DNA of 64,000 nt. Source: Immundisolibacter sp. GTDB lineage: Bacteria; Pseudomonadota; Gammaproteobacteria; Immundisolibacterales; Immundisolibacteraceae. Below, in pieces: positions 8,275 to 18,652 of this stretch. The first letter of the stretch is position 1. Each line of letters starts with the position of its first letter. Position numbers and translations under genes: made by a program. The stretch spans positions 1 to 64,000 of the forward strand of contig NZ_JACIZD010000003.1 in the NCBI RefSeq assembly GCF_014359565.1, written 5' to 3'. The notes beneath the pieces were generated by a model, which was not told the DNA's origin, ran no database searches, and saw only the letters and a list, made by a program, of their open reading frames with translations.

Positions 8275-9414
8275 TTACGCCTCGCGGATCACCATCTGCT
8301 CCATCAGCGCGCGGATTTCGTCTGGAATGCGCACCTCGGTCAGGTCGAGCTTGCCGTGGATCAGATCGGCGTGGAAGCACTTGCTGACCGGCGGCAGCCC
8401 GCTGGCGATCTGGCGCCATTGCGTACCCTCGTCCTCGGTCAGCCAGACCTCGCCGTCGGTGTTGCCGATGAACACCCGGCAGGCGTCGCCGACCGCTTCG
8501 AGGCACATGGCCTCGACCGAGGGCTTGAACTCGTCCGGCAGGCCGCCGCGCGCGTATTGCCAGCTGTCGCCGCCGTCGCTGGAGCGGGCGATGCTGACGT
8601 TGGCGCTGCCCTTGACCCAGGTGTCCGGCGTGGCGAAGGCGCCGCTGACGAACATCGTCTCCGGCCGCCGCGGGTGGTAGACCAGCGGGTCCGCGTAGCC
8701 GATTTTCTTCGTCTGCTCCTTCATCTCGAACCAGGTCTTGCCGCCGTCGTCACTGCGGTTGAAGAAAAAGCCGTTGGCCAGGAACAGCCGCCCCGGCCGG
8801 GTCGGGTGCAGCAGCACACGGTGGGCGTCGTTGGGCATGCCGGCGGTGTGTTCGGTCCAGGTCTTGCCGGCATCCGGGCTGCTGTACAGGCCGCCCTGTT
8901 CCACGCACACGTAGATCAGGTCCGCGTCCTGCGGATGGATGGCGATCTGCTTGATGTGTGCGATGAACGGCGGCGCCGGGAACATCCAGCCCTCGCGGCC
9001 GGTGGTGTGGTCAAGCCCGGTCAGGCGCTGCCAGGACTGGCCGAAGTCCCGGCTCTCGAACAGTGCCGCCGGTTCCGTGCCGGCATACAGACGTACCGAG
9101 CCATCCGGGCGGCGCACGCTGGCCATGCTGAACACGTTGCTGTGTTCCAGGCCCTGGCTGGCGGGTTGCCAGTGGCGCCCGTCGGGGCTCACGAACACGC
9201 CGGCGTCGTGGGTGCCGGCGTAGTAATTGCCGCTGACCGGCTCGCCGATCAGGGCGCACACGTGGTGGTCGGCAAGACCCCGGCCGGCCTCGCGCCAGAC
9301 GGCGGCGGTTTCTTCGAGCTCGACAACGCCGCCCTGGGTGCCGACCAGCAGGCGTCCGGCGGCGGTGGGCGAGTCGTAAACGGCGCTGCCGCCGGGGGAA
9401 AGGCATGGGTACAT
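8275..9414 (-). CDS. BNR/Asp-box repeat beta-propeller protein (sialidase-like fold)
   Basis: A 379-residue protein made of at least six Asp-box repeats of the S-x-D-x-G-x-[TS]-W type (for example SSPDAGKTW, SDDGGKTW, SSDGGDSW, DEGTQW), which predicts a six- or seven-bladed beta-propeller like sialidases or photosystem-stability-factor homologues. The catalytic Arg triad of true sialidases was not identified, so an enzymatic role is doubtful. There is no signal peptide; the protein starts MYPCLSPGGSAVYDSP. An AGAGGAG motif upstream of 9414 supports the start. It is transcribed divergently from the phytase-like gene. Confidence 0.8.
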   Translation of the reverse strand: MYPCLSPGGSAVYDSPTAAGRLLVGTQGGVVELEETAAVWREAGRGLADHHVCALIGEPVSGNYYAGTHDAGVFVSPDGRHWQPASQGLEHSNVFSMASVRRPDGSVRLYAGTEPAALFESRDFGQSWQRLTGLDHTTGREGWMFPAPPFIAHIKQIAIHPQDADLIYVCVEQGGLYSSPDAGKTWTEHTAGMPNDAHRVLLHPTRPGRLFLANGFFFNRSDDGGKTWFEMKEQTKKIGYADPLVYHPRRPETMFVSGAFATPDTWVKGSANVSIARSSDGGDSWQYARGGLPDEFKPSVEAMCLEAVGDACRVFIGNTDGEVWLTEDEGTQWRQIASGLPPVSKCFHADLIHGKLDLTEVRIPDEIRALMEQMVIREA

Positions 9415-9622
9415 GGTGTCGCTCCTCTTGGTCGTGGTCTGTGCTGCATCGATCCGTCGTTCGGTGCCGGCTAGCTTAATCCAGTGTCGGCGTGGGCAAC
9501 CGCCACGTTGCACTGTGCGCCGGAGGCGCTGCGCCCGGCCGGTGTCACGTGGGTGAAATATTCCCTTTTTAGGGTGCGCAGCCCCTGCGCGATGGTGCGT
9601 GCGGCTGAGCCCTGCCGGAGTG

Positions 9623-12496
9623 ATGAGCGTGAAAATTCGAAAGCGGTCCGTTTTTGGCATCTGCATGCCCTTGTTGGTCGCCGCCGCGGGGGCGCAGGCG
9701 CTGTCGCTGGAGCCGCTCGGTCGCTATGACACTGGCCTGATTCAGGCCGGCCAGGGCACTGCCGGTGAGACCGCTGCGCTGCGCGGCGATCGACTGTACG
9801 TGACCAACGCCGATGACGTGTCGCTGGACATCGTGGACGTGTCGAACCCGACCCAGCCGCAGCTGCAGCGTCGGGTGTCACTGGCCGCGTACGGCGGCAG
9901 CGTCACCAGCGTCGCCGTGTCGTCCAGGAACCTGATCGCCGTGGCAGTCACGGCGGCCAAGAAAACCGATCCGGGCAGCGTGGTGTTCCTGACCCCGGCC
10001 GGGCAGGTGATCCGCACCGCTACCGTCGGCGCACTGCCGGACATGGTGACGTTCACGCCGGACGGCGACCGGTTGCTGGTGGCCAACGAAGGCGAGCCGG
10101 ACTGCTACGGCGCCGGCTGCACCGACCCCGAGGGCACGGTGAGCATCGTCCGCGTGGTGCCGATGCTGCCGCGGCTGCCGGTGCAAACGGTGGGCTTCAG
10201 CGGCGTTGCCATGCCCGACGGCGTGCGCATTTTCGGCCCCGGCGCGACGCCGGCGCAGGATGTTGAGCCCGAATACATCACCGTTGATCCGACCGGCGCC
10301 AGGGCCTTCGTGACCCTGCAGGAGAACAACGCCATTGCCGAGATCGACATCCGCACCGCCCAGGTCACGCGCGTTCGTGCGCTGGGCTACAAGGACCTTG
10401 ACGGGGCCCCGGTAACGTCGACCTTCGAGGTGACCGGCCTGCCGGGCATCGGCGCGACCGCTGCCGGCCAGGCACTGACGCTGGGCGGCTTCTCGGGCTT
10501 GTTCTACGAGGGCCAGACCGACGACGGCAAGCTCAAGTTCGTCACCCACACCGACCGTGGCCCCAACGGCGAGCCGACCGGCTCCCTGCGCCCGTTCCTG
10601 CTGCCCGATTTCAGCCCGCGCATCGTGCGCCTGGAGCTGGACCGGACTACCGGGCAGGTGGCGCTCACCGGGCAGGTGGCGCTGCGCCTGCCGGACGGTA
10701 GCGCGCTCACCGGCCTGCCCAACACGGCCATTGCCGGCGCCAATGCCAATTCGCCCTACAACGACGAAGTGCCGGTCGACCTGCGCGGCAACGTGCTGCC
10801 GAGGCAGGCGCTGGGCGCCGATCTGGAAGGCATCGCGGTTGATGCCAATGGCCACTTCTGGATGGCCGACGAGTACCGCCCGGCGATCTACCACTTCGAT
10901 CCGACGGGTCTGCTGATCGAACGCCTGGTGCCGATCGGCACCGCCGCGGCGGCCGGCGCGCCGGCCGGCAGCTTCGGCACCGAGGTGCTGCCCGCAGTGC
11001 TCGCCCAGCGGCGCCAGAACCGCGGCTTCGAAGCCATTGCCCTGCAGGACGGCAAGGTCTACGCCTTCGTGCAGAGCCCGCTGCGCAATCCGACCACGCT
11101 TGCCAACAGCGCGCTTAATGCCATGCGCAACATCCGCGTGGTGGAGTTTGATCCGGCCACGCAGGCGACGCGCCAGTTCCTGTATGTCATGGACAACCCG
11201 GCGCCGTTGAACGCCGACGACAGCATCGCCGACAAGATTGGCGATGCTGCGGCCATGCCCGGCGGCGGCTTCCTGGTGGTGGAACGCGACGATGATGCGG
11301 CGCCGGCCGACCAGGTGGCGCAGATCACCAAGAAGATCTACGCCTTCAACCTGACCGGCGCCACCGACATCACCGCCAAGGACGTGCTCTACGGCGGCAA
11401 GTCCCTGGACCAGATGAGCAGCAGCGAGCTGGCCGCAGTGGGCGTGACGCCGCTGGCCAAGGTGCTGCACGTGGATCTGGCCAGCGCCGGCTACGACAAG
11501 GTGCAGAAGGTCGAAGGGCTGGCGTACATCGACGCCAACACCCTGGCGGTCATCAACGACAACGATTTCGGCGTGGCCGGTATCAACATCGACAACGCGA
11601 CCGGCACCTTTACGTTGTTGCCCGGTTACCAGCCGGAGCCGGTGCTGCTGGGCATCGTCAGCACCTCCGGTCTGGACGCGTCCGACCGCGACAATGTGGT
11701 CAACATCCGCAACTGGCCGGTGTACGGCATGTACCAGCCGGATGCCGTCGCCAGTTTCATGGCCGGCCGCCGGACTTACCTGATCACCGCCAACGAGGGC
11801 GATGCCCGCGACTACGACGGCTTCGCCGAAGAAGAGCGCGCCCGCAGCGTGCGCAGCAGCTATCCGGCGGCCATCCAGCCGGTGCTGAACGACAACCTGC
11901 AGCTTGGGCGGCTGACGGTCACCAGCGCGCCGCCGGGTGGCGACTATTCGCGGCCCTACGTGTTCGGCACGCGTTCGTTTTCCATCTGGGATGCCGCCAC
12001 CGGGGATCAGGTGTGGGATTCCGGCGCCGAGATCGAAGCGCGCACCGCGGCCGCTTTCCCCGGCAACTTCAACAGCAACAACGACGCGAACACCTTCGAC
12101 GATCGCTCCGACAACAAGGGGCCGGAGCCGGAAGGCGTGGCGGTGGGCACCGTGGCCGGCCGCAGCTATGCCTTCGTGGGCCTGGAGCGCATCGGCGGCG
12201 TGATGGTCTACGACGTTACCGACCCGGCGGCGCCGGACTTCGTGGATTACGTGAACCCGCGCAGCTTCGAGGGCGACGCGGTCGGCCCGGACAGCGGGCC
12301 GGAAGTGGTGCGCTTCATCGAGGCCAAGGACAGCCCCAACCACCGGCCGATGCTGGTCGTTGCCAACGAGATCACTGGTAGCGTGAGTCTGTGGCGGGTG
12401 ACGCCAGCGGCCCGCAGCCCATGCAACCGTATCGGCGGCGGACCGGTGGTCCGGGCCTGGTGCCGGGCGGCGGCGCTGTGGGGCGATCGGCAGTAA
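9623..12496 (+). CDS. secreted esterase-like phytase / choice-of-anchor I fusion protein
   Basis: A 957-residue exported protein. A signal peptide ends near AAGAQA (about residue 25). Residues about 30-230 and about 680-940 match the two parts of a choice-of-anchor I beta-propeller (VTFTPDGDRLLVANEGEPD; NEGDARDYDGFAEEERA). Between them lies an esterase-like phytase domain (GADLEGIAVDANGHFWMADEY and NRGFEAIAL). Such proteins probably act on phosphate esters outside the cytoplasm. GTG at 9629 is an equally good start, with GGAG 8 bp upstream. The last 25 residues are basic and unlike a sorting tail, and no PEP-CTERM or GlyGly-CTERM motif is visible. A 32-bp inverted repeat follows the gene. Confidence 0.82.
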   Translation: MSVKIRKRSVFGICMPLLVAAAGAQALSLEPLGRYDTGLIQAGQGTAGETAALRGDRLYVTNADDVSLDIVDVSNPTQPQLQRRVSLAAYGGSVTSVAVSSRNLIAVAVTAAKKTDPGSVVFLTPAGQVIRTATVGALPDMVTFTPDGDRLLVANEGEPDCYGAGCTDPEGTVSIVRVVPMLPRLPVQTVGFSGVAMPDGVRIFGPGATPAQDVEPEYITVDPTGARAFVTLQENNAIAEIDIRTAQVTRVRALGYKDLDGAPVTSTFEVTGLPGIGATAAGQALTLGGFSGLFYEGQTDDGKLKFVTHTDRGPNGEPTGSLRPFLLPDFSPRIVRLELDRTTGQVALTGQVALRLPDGSALTGLPNTAIAGANANSPYNDEVPVDLRGNVLPRQALGADLEGIAVDANGHFWMADEYRPAIYHFDPTGLLIERLVPIGTAAAAGAPAGSFGTEVLPAVLAQRRQNRGFEAIALQDGKVYAFVQSPLRNPTTLANSALNAMRNIRVVEFDPATQATRQFLYVMDNPAPLNADDSIADKIGDAAAMPGGGFLVVERDDDAAPADQVAQITKKIYAFNLTGATDITAKDVLYGGKSLDQMSSSELAAVGVTPLAKVLHVDLASAGYDKVQKVEGLAYIDANTLAVINDNDFGVAGINIDNATGTFTLLPGYQPEPVLLGIVSTSGLDASDRDNVVNIRNWPVYGMYQPDAVASFMAGRRTYLITANEGDARDYDGFAEEERARSVRSSYPAAIQPVLNDNLQLGRLTVTSAPPGGDYSRPYVFGTRSFSIWDAATGDQVWDSGAEIEARTAAAFPGNFNSNNDANTFDDRSDNKGPEPEGVAVGTVAGRSYAFVGLERIGGVMVYDVTDPAAPDFVDYVNPRSFEGDAVGPDSGPEVVRFIEAKDSPNHRPMLVVANEITGSVSLWRVTPAARSPCNRIGGGPVVRAWCRAAALWGDRQ

Positions 12497-12533
12497 GCGG
12501 TCGCCGGCCTATGACGCAGAAATCGCAGAAATC

Positions 12534-12620
12534 GTAGCCTGGATGCAGCGCAGCGGAATCCGGGACCCTCATCACTCCCCGAAGGAAATCCCGGATTCCG
12601 CTGCGCTCCATCCGGGCTAC
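12534..12620. repeat. 32-bp inverted repeat between convergent genes
   Basis: The arms 12534-12565 and 12589-12620 pair with two mismatches across a 23-base spacer, giving a strong hairpin in either strand. It lies between the phytase-like gene and lhr, which converge, so it probably ends transcription from both sides. The core GGATTCCGCTGCGCTCCATCCGGG is typical of widespread proteobacterial intergenic palindromes. Just upstream is a tandem duplication of GCAGAAATC (12516-12533). Confidence 0.75.
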
Positions 12621-12631
12621 ACGCTGCCTGC

Positions 12632-15600
12632 TCAGGCTGGCAGCGCTTCGGCCTCCGTGCCACCGGCGGGTGTGCTGATCCGCGCGCTGCGCAGCATGGC
12701 CAGTGCTTCCGGCGCCGCGTACTGCTCGCCGGCAAAGCGCTCCACGAAGCGGCCGCCGCGCAGCTCGCCGCGCGCCTCCAGCCGGCGGTAAACGTACAGC
12801 AGTTCGCGCCACGGTGGCGCGCAGTTCTCGGCCTCCAGCGCGGCGCGAAACACGATGCCGTGGCGTGCCAGCAGGGTGTGCGCGACGTGCTCGATGGCCG
12901 CGTCGCGGGTCCTGGGGTCGGCATCGGCGAGCGTCGGCAGCAGCGACCAGCGCCCGGCGGCGCCCACGCCGGCCACGCGCGCCCGCGGGCTGCGATAGCG
13001 GCGCGGTGCGAAGCTCGGCCGCTGGCTGGCCGGGGCGATCAGCGTGCGCAGGCCCGAGAAACTGTCCGACGTGACCATGCCGAGCGCCACCAGTTCGGCC
13101 AGAGCCGATTCCACCTGCGTGCGCAGCAGGCCGGTGGCGGCGACCAGTTCGGCAAAAAACGAGGCGCCCAATTCCGTCAGGGCGTCGCGCACCCGGCCGG
13201 CCGGCGAGGACAGTTCGGCCGCCACCGGCGGCGTCGGTGCCAGCACGCGCCAGAACGCCAGGTGCTCGCGCGGTACCAGCACGATCGGCGTGCTGCGCAC
13301 CGGCGTCACGGCGCGCGGCCGGTCGCGGGACAGGCGTGGCGGCAGCAGACGCAGCCAGGCCACGCGGCCCTCGGCGCACAGCTGATCCAGCCAGAACGGC
13401 AGATAACCGGCCATGCGCGCCGGCAGGATCTGGCCCTCCCAGGCCGCCGCCGGATGCGACAGACCCTCCAGCTGCTCGATGACGGCGTACAGCGCCTCCG
13501 GGCCCTCGACCGGTTCGTCGAGGCCCTGCCAGCGGCGCAGGAAGCGCGCGTAATCGGCTTCGCTGACGGGCGCGATCTCGCGTCGGCGGCGATCCAGGCT
13601 GTAGCGGTGGATGCGCGCCAGAAGACCCCGCTCGCACCATTCCTCGTCGCGAGTGCCCGGCGTGTAGCGGCCGCGCAGGACGAAGCCTTCGCCTTCCAGC
13701 GCCAGCAGCGCCGCTTCGATGCACGTCAGCGGCAGGCCGAGCGGCGCCGCAAGCTGCGGCGAGGTCACCGGCCCCAGGCCCTCGAGCCGGCCGCGCAGCA
13801 GCTCGCGCAGGGCATCTTCGGCAGCTGGCGGCGGGCCGTCGGCAATGGCGGCGACAGGCGGATTGGCCACGGCATCGGGCAATACAGCGCGCACTTCCCC
13901 CAGGCGTTCGGCGGCCACCCACAGGGCGCCATCCAGGCAGGTGGCCCGCCCGTCCAGAGCCAGCGCGGCCAGTCCATCCGCCCAGCCGATCTCGCGCGCC
14001 GCCTCGGCAGTGGTCACGAAGCCCAGCAACAGCAGCGCATCGTGCAGCTCATCGGCATCGCGCGCCTGCGGCCAGGCTTCGGCGCGTACCCGGTCGATGG
14101 CCTCCTGCCGCAGCACGCCCAGCGAGGCGGCGCTCGCCAGGTCGGTCGGCGCCGGACGCACGGCCAGCGTGCGGCGCTCCTCGGCCGGCACATCGTCCAG
14201 AAACGCGTACGGTCGGGCGTTGAGGATTTCTTCGGCCAGCGGCGAGGGGGCGGTCAGGTCGCGCGTCAGGATCCGGATGGCGCCGCTTTCGATGCCGGCC
14301 AGCACGGCCAGGAAGCCGTTCACGTCCATGGACTCGGTCAGGCAGTCGGCGATCGCCTGGCGCACCAGCGGGTGGTCCGGCACGCTGCGCTCGGCGTGCA
14401 GGTTCTCGGCGCAGGCGATCTGGTCCGGGAACACCGCCGCGACCAGATCCTGGGCGTCGCTCCGCTGCCACTGCGGCGGCGTGCGCCGGCCGGCGCGCTG
14501 GCGCAGGATGGCCAGCGCGGCAGTCGCCACCCAGCGCCAGCGGGCCTCGAACAGCGGCGCCGCGATCACGGCCTGGATCAGCACCTCGCGGGCGCTGGCG
14601 CTGTGCAGGTAGCCGGCCGGCTCGTGCAGCGGAAAGCTGTGTACGGACCCGAGCGAGATGACGATGCTGTCCTCCAACGCCGCCGCCTGCAGCTCGAAGT
14701 TGAAACGCCGGCAAAACCGCTTGCGCAGCGCCAGACCCCAGGCCTTGTTGACGCGCGATCCGAACGGGGCGTGGATGACCAGATGCTGGTCGCCGGTCTC
14801 GTCGAAGAAGCGCTCGAAGATCACCATCTCCTGCGTCGGCAGCGCGCCCAGCGCCGCTCGGGCGGCGGCCAGATACTCGATCAACTGGCGCGCCGCGGTG
14901 GGCGGCACCGGCAGCTGCGCTTCGAGCCGGGCCTGCGCCAGCGGCATGCCGCCTTCGTCCAGCCAGGCCGAGATGTCCGCCCGCAGGCGCGACACGGCGC
15001 TCGACAGCTCCAGCGTGCGGCCGGGCGCCTCGCCGAACCAGAACGGGATGTTCGGCGGCTGGCCGTGGGCGTCCTCGACGAACAGGCGCCCGGTCTCGAC
15101 CTTCAGGATGCGGTAGGAGGTGTTGCCGAGCTGGAAGATGTCGCCGGGCAGGCTCTCGAAGGCGAAGTCCTCGTTCACGCTGCCGATGCGAAGCGCCTCG
15201 GGCGTCAGCAGCACGTCGCAGTCGAACTGGTCCGGAATCACGCCGCCGGAGGTCACCGCCGCCAGCGCGGCGCCGCGCCGGGCGCGCAACCGGCCGTGCA
15301 CGCCATCGCGATGCAGCCAGGCGCCGCGCCGGCCGCGGCGGGTGGTGTAGCCCTCGGCCAGCATTTTCACGACGGCGGTGAAATCGGCCCGATCGAGCTG
15401 CCGGTAGGGCGCGGCGGCGCGAAACGCATCGAACAGCGCCTGCTCGTCCCACTCGCGGGCCGACACCTCGGCCACGATCTGCTGCGCCAGCACGTCGAGC
15501 GGCGCCTGCGGCATGACGATGGCGTCGAGCTCACCGCGCCGCACCGCATCCAGCAGCGCCGCGCATTCCACAAGATCGTCCCGCGAGAGCGGAAACAGCC

Positions 15601-16711
15601 GCCCCTTGGGCAGGCCGCCGACGGCGTGGCCGGAGCGCCCCACGCGCTGCAAAAAGGTGGCGATGGACTTCGGCGAGCCGAGCTGGCAGACCAGATCCAC
15701 GTCGCCGATGTCGATGCCCAGCTCCAGCGAGGCGGTGCACACCAGCGCCTTGAGCTGGCCGGCCTTCAGGCGCTGCTCGGCATCCAGCCGGTGGCGGCGG
15801 GCCAGGCTGCCGTGGTGGGCGGTGACGAACTCCTCGCCCAGGCGCTCGGCCAAGTGCCGCGCCGCCCGCTCGGCCAGGCGGCGGGTGTTGACGAACACCA
15901 GCGTGGTGCGGTGTTCGGCCACCAGGGCCGCCAGGCGGTCGTAGACCTCGGTCCAGACTTCATTCGCCATCACTGCGGTGAGTGGCGAGTCCGTGACCTC
16001 GATGGCCATATCCCGCTCGCGACCGTGGCCGGTGTCGATCACGGTACAGGCGCCGCCGTCGCCGACCAGGTAATCCGCAATCCGCCCGATCGGCTTTTGC
16101 GTGGCGGACAGGCCGACGCGCTGCGGCGGTTGATCCGTCAGCGCCGACAGGCGTTCGAGCGACAGCATCAGGTGCGCGCCGCGCTTGTTCGCCGCCAGCG
16201 CGTGAATCTCGTCCACGATCACCGTGCGCACGCCGCCCAGCATGGCGCGGCCGGATTTGGACGTCAGCAGGATGTACAGCGACTCGGGCGTGGTGACCAG
16301 GATGTGCGGCACCTGCCGGCGCTGGCGCACCCGCTCGGCCTGCGGCGTGTCGCCCGTGCGCACGCCCGTGCGGATGGGCACATCCGACAGGCCGTGCAGC
16401 AAAAGCTGGTCACGAATGCCGGCTAGCGGCGCTTCCAGATTGCGCTGGATGTCCGCCGACAGCGCTCGCAGCGGCGAGACATAGAGCACCTGCACCGCGT
16501 CCGGCAGCGGCCCGGCAAGGCCTGCGCGGACCAGATCGTCGATGGCGGTCAGAAACGCCGCCAGCGTCTTGCCGCTGCCGGTGGGCGCCGCCAGCAGCGT
16601 GTGTTGTCCGCTGCGGATGGCCGGCCAGGCGCCAAGCTGCGCCGCTGTGGGCGCGGAAAACGCCTGGCCGAACCAGGCGGCGACGGCAGGATGAAAATCG
16701 GCCAGGGGCAT
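12632..16711 (-). CDS. lhr: Lhr-type large ATP-dependent helicase
   Basis: A 1359-residue superfamily 2 helicase. Walker A (APTGSGKT, residues 42-49), the DEIH box ([15 protein letters not shown]) and the QRVGRSGH motif VI are clear. The helicase core is followed by the Lhr-specific winged-helix and beta-barrel region and a long C-terminal HTH_42-like extension. Lhr proteins unwind RNA:DNA hybrids and are linked to DNA repair. E. coli Lhr is 1538 residues. ATG at 16711 is preferred, since the upstream in-frame residues are Arg/Cys-rich. It is divergent from ppk2, with about 150 bp between the starts. Confidence 0.92.
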   Translation of the reverse strand: MPLADFHPAVAAWFGQAFSAPTAAQLGAWPAIRSGQHTLLAAPTGSGKTLAAFLTAIDDLVRAGLAGPLPDAVQVLYVSPLRALSADIQRNLEAPLAGIRDQLLLHGLSDVPIRTGVRTGDTPQAERVRQRRQVPHILVTTPESLYILLTSKSGRAMLGGVRTVIVDEIHALAANKRGAHLMLSLERLSALTDQPPQRVGLSATQKPIGRIADYLVGDGGACTVIDTGHGRERDMAIEVTDSPLTAVMANEVWTEVYDRLAALVAEHRTTLVFVNTRRLAERAARHLAERLGEEFVTAHHGSLARRHRLDAEQRLKAGQLKALVCTASLELGIDIGDVDLVCQLGSPKSIATFLQRVGRSGHAVGGLPKGRLFPLSRDDLVECAALLDAVRRGELDAIVMPQAPLDVLAQQIVAEVSAREWDEQALFDAFRAAAPYRQLDRADFTAVVKMLAEGYTTRRGRRGAWLHRDGVHGRLRARRGAALAAVTSGGVIPDQFDCDVLLTPEALRIGSVNEDFAFESLPGDIFQLGNTSYRILKVETGRLFVEDAHGQPPNIPFWFGEAPGRTLELSSAVSRLRADISAWLDEGGMPLAQARLEAQLPVPPTAARQLIEYLAAARAALGALPTQEMVIFERFFDETGDQHLVIHAPFGSRVNKAWGLALRKRFCRRFNFELQAAALEDSIVISLGSVHSFPLHEPAGYLHSASAREVLIQAVIAAPLFEARWRWVATAALAILRQRAGRRTPPQWQRSDAQDLVAAVFPDQIACAENLHAERSVPDHPLVRQAIADCLTESMDVNGFLAVLAGIESGAIRILTRDLTAPSPLAEEILNARPYAFLDDVPAEERRTLAVRPAPTDLASAASLGVLRQEAIDRVRAEAWPQARDADELHDALLLLGFVTTAEAAREIGWADGLAALALDGRATCLDGALWVAAERLGEVRAVLPDAVANPPVAAIADGPPPAAEDALRELLRGRLEGLGPVTSPQLAAPLGLPLTCIEAALLALEGEGFVLRGRYTPGTRDEEWCERGLLARIHRYSLDRRRREIAPVSEADYARFLRRWQGLDEPVEGPEALYAVIEQLEGLSHPAAAWEGQILPARMAGYLPFWLDQLCAEGRVAWLRLLPPRLSRDRPRAVTPVRSTPIVLVPREHLAFWRVLAPTPPVAAELSSPAGRVRDALTELGASFFAELVAATGLLRTQVESALAELVALGMVTSDSFSGLRTLIAPASQRPSFAPRRYRSPRARVAGVGAAGRWSLLPTLADADPRTRDAAIEHVAHTLLARHGIVFRAALEAENCAPPWRELLYVYRRLEARGELRGGRFVERFAGEQYAAPEALAMLRSARISTPAGGTEAEALPA

Positions 16712-16865
16712 GCTGCGCACTATGCCGCAGGGATGCCGGCAGGGACAGGGCGGCCGGCGTCGGCCACAGTCGCAATGCACGGCGCCAGTGGCGGGCGAAT
16801 GGGGCGTGGTACGTTCTGGCCGACCGCCCCTGAGGGCGCCTTCTCGGGACCAGGAGCCACGCCGC

Positions 16866-17633
16866 ATGAAGCGCGATGCCTACGAACGCCACCTCGAACC
16901 GATGCTGCTGGAGCTGAACAACCTGGCCCGCTGGCTGGCAACCACCGGCAAGCGCATCGTGGTGCTGCTCGAAGGTCGCGACACCGCCGGCAAGGGCGGC
17001 ACCATCGCCGCCATCACCGGCAAGCTGAACCCGCGCCAGGTGCGCGTGGTGGCGTTGCCCAAGCCGGACCCGCGCGAGCGCACGCAGTGGTATTTCCAGC
17101 GCTACATCGCGCACCTGCCGGCGGCCGGCGAACTGGTGCTGTTCGATCGCAGTTGGTACAACCGGGCCGGGGTGGAGAAGGTGATGGGCTTCTGCTCGCC
17201 CGAGGAATACGAAACCTTCCTGCGCGAGACGCCCTATTTCGAGCGCTCACTGGTCGACAGCGGCATCCTGCTGCTGAAGTACTGGCTGGCCGTGGACCAG
17301 GCCGAGCAGGAAACCCGCTTCGCGGAACGCGCCAACGACCCGCTCAAACGCTGGAAGCTGTCGCCGATCGACCTGGTGGCACGAGAAAAATACCGCGACT
17401 ACGGCAAGGCGCGGGACGCCATGTTCGAGGCCACGCACCGGCCCTTCGCGCCATGGGTGGTGGTCGACTACAACGACCAGCGCACCGGCCGGCTGACGCT
17501 GATCCGCCACCTGCTCGACCACGTGCCCGACTACCGGCTGCCCGACGAGCCGATGCAGCTGCCGCCGCTGAAAGAAAAGCCGGCAAAAGAGCGCTTTCGC
17601 GGGCCGGTCAAGCCGATCAAGCCTGCGTTCTGA
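16866..17633 (+). CDS. ppk2: polyphosphate kinase 2
   Basis: A 255-residue cytoplasmic PPK2-family enzyme that transfers phosphate between inorganic polyphosphate and nucleotides. Walker A is GRDTAGKGG (about residues 37-45) and the Walker B/lid region is [18 protein letters not shown]. The size fits single-domain class I PPK2. The start is set by AGGAG nine bases upstream. The gene is followed by hairpins at 17682-17759. Whether it favours GDP, ADP or AMP cannot be told from the sequence alone. Confidence 0.93.
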   Translation: MKRDAYERHLEPMLLELNNLARWLATTGKRIVVLLEGRDTAGKGGTIAAITGKLNPRQVRVVALPKPDPRERTQWYFQRYIAHLPAAGELVLFDRSWYNRAGVEKVMGFCSPEEYETFLRETPYFERSLVDSGILLLKYWLAVDQAEQETRFAERANDPLKRWKLSPIDLVAREKYRDYGKARDAMFEATHRPFAPWVVVDYNDQRTGRLTLIRHLLDHVPDYRLPDEPMQLPPLKEKPAKERFRGPVKPIKPAF

Positions 17634-17688
17634 GTGAGCCGGCCGGTTGGCCGGTGGCGCGTCACGGTTTCCAACGGGAGCGCTGAAT

Positions 17689-17730
17689 AAATCCATCCTG
17701 GATTTCTCAGCGCCCGCCTCCCTGCGCTGC
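17689..17730 (-). repeat. dispersed repeat R2, copy A
   Basis: Read on the minus strand, these 42 bases match 38751-38792 on the plus strand at about 38 of 42 positions. The shared core is GCGGGCGCTGAGAAATCC. Both copies lie just after the 3' end of a gene (ppk2 and the UDP-glucose dehydrogenase gene). Confidence 0.65.
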
Positions 17731-17759
17731 GGGAAACGCTGAATACTTCAGCGTTTCCC
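17731..17759. terminator. perfect 12-bp hairpin downstream of ppk2
   Basis: GGGAAACGCTGA pairs exactly with TCAGCGTTTCCC around the 5-base loop ATACT. There is no U-run, so it is a hairpin of terminator or repeat type rather than a classic intrinsic terminator. Confidence 0.55.
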
Positions 17760-17982
17760 AAGGCACAAGCGCTCGCCGCCGCGGTAACGCTGGGCTTGGA
17801 TACAGCTTGCTGTAGCAGGTTTTCCGTAGAGCCAATACTTTCGATCATATGCCGGTGCGCGACGCAAACCGCCCCGGTCATCCCAGCCTTTGGAACCAAA
17901 TCGGCACGGCGAGCTTGCCCGCCCGTGCATCGCGCGGGGCCTGGAAAAGTGTGCCCGTTTCGGGTATGGTTTGGAGGTCAAG

Positions 17983-18366
17983 ATGACGCGCATCCTCAAG
18001 CGAAAGGATTTTGCGCGGTGGCAGGCGGGCGAAAGACTGTCCGATGCCGCCTTGTGCAAAGCGGTTCAGGAGATGGAAAGCGGTCTGATTGACGCGGACT
18101 TGGGCGGCTTTCTCTGCAAGAAGCGGGTTGCCCGACCCGGTGGCGGCAAGAGCGGCGGCTACCGCACGCTGCTGTCGGCCCGGATCGGTAGCCGCTACGT
18201 GTTCCTGCACGGGTTCCCCAAGAGCGACAAGGCGAACATCACGCAGGACGAGAAGAAGGCGCTGCAATTCGCCGGCAAGGTGTTCCTGGAACTGTCCGCC
18301 GAGGCTTTGGCGAAGGCGTTGCAGTCGGGCGTGTTATTGGAGGTGCATTGTGAGCAAGATCATTGA
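17983..18366 (+). CDS. RelE/ParE-superfamily toxin of a type II toxin-antitoxin pair
   Basis: A 127-residue protein with the pattern GGFLCKKRVARPGGGKSGGYRTLL and FLHGFPKSDKANI, typical of the COG4737/HigB-like branch of RelE toxins, which act as ribosome-dependent mRNA interferases. The last arm of the family (KALQFAGKVFLELSAEALAKAL) is present. GGAGG six bases upstream sets the ATG at 17983. Its 3' end overlaps the antitoxin by 17 bp, so the two are co-translated. The toxin comes first in the operon, as in HigBA-type modules. A small palindrome at the putative promoter suggests autoregulation by the antitoxin. Confidence 0.82.
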   Translation: MTRILKRKDFARWQAGERLSDAALCKAVQEMESGLIDADLGGFLCKKRVARPGGGKSGGYRTLLSARIGSRYVFLHGFPKSDKANITQDEKKALQFAGKVFLELSAEALAKALQSGVLLEVHCEQDH

Positions 18367-18652
18367 ATCCCTGCGTGGCGACCTGGCTGCGCTCCACGAA
18401 GCGGGAGCGATCAGCAAGGTGACGATGCGCGAGTTCGACGCCATCTGCCCGCCGCCGGTGCGGGAGTTCAGCGCTGCCGACATCAAACGCCTGCGCGAAC
18501 GGTTGAATTTCAGCCAGCCAGTGTTCGCACTCCATCTGCACACTACCGCTTCGACCGTGCGAAAGTGGGAGCAAGGCGAAACCCATCCCACCGGGCCTGC
18601 GCTCAAGCTGCTCAACGTCATCGCCGACAAGGGGTTGCAGGCAATTATTTGA
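18350..18652 (+). CDS. XRE-family antitoxin (HigA/YiaG-like)
   Basis: A 100-residue protein with a C-terminal helix-turn-helix (IKRLRERLNFSQPVFALHLHTTASTVRKWEQGE, about residues 44-76), as in HigA-like antitoxins that bind the cognate toxin and repress the operon. The GTG at 18350 is chosen because GGAGG lies six bases upstream, inside the toxin gene. A longer frame extends upstream but overlaps the toxin extensively and lacks a start signal. The module sits directly before the split tRNA gene. Confidence 0.83.
   Translation: MSKIIESLRGDLAALHEAGAISKVTMREFDAICPPPVREFSAADIKRLRERLNFSQPVFALHLHTTASTVRKWEQGETHPTGPALKLLNVIADKGLQAII

Larger units (their letters stand above)
17634..17982. other. intergenic stretch with hairpins and repeat R2 before the toxin gene
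   Basis: This stretch holds a dyad at 17682-17713 (CGCTGA...TCAGCG), repeat R2 copy A (17689-17730, minus sense) and a perfect hairpin at 17731-17759. The rest up to the toxin start has no gene. Near the toxin, CCCG-TTT-CGGG (17954-17964) abuts a possible -10 element TATGGT (17965-17970) and could be an autoregulatory site. Confidence 0.45.

Noticed and set aside
12860-16426. 1188-codon open frame on the plus strand opposite lhr, and similar long antisense frames opposite the GGDEF-EAL gene (4554-6497), the phytase-like gene (9878-12343) and the antiporter (1675-3396)
   Set aside because: They are Arg/Gln/Ala/His-rich, lack domains and ribosome-binding sites, and mirror genes with clear family matches. 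They arise from GC-rich third codon positions.
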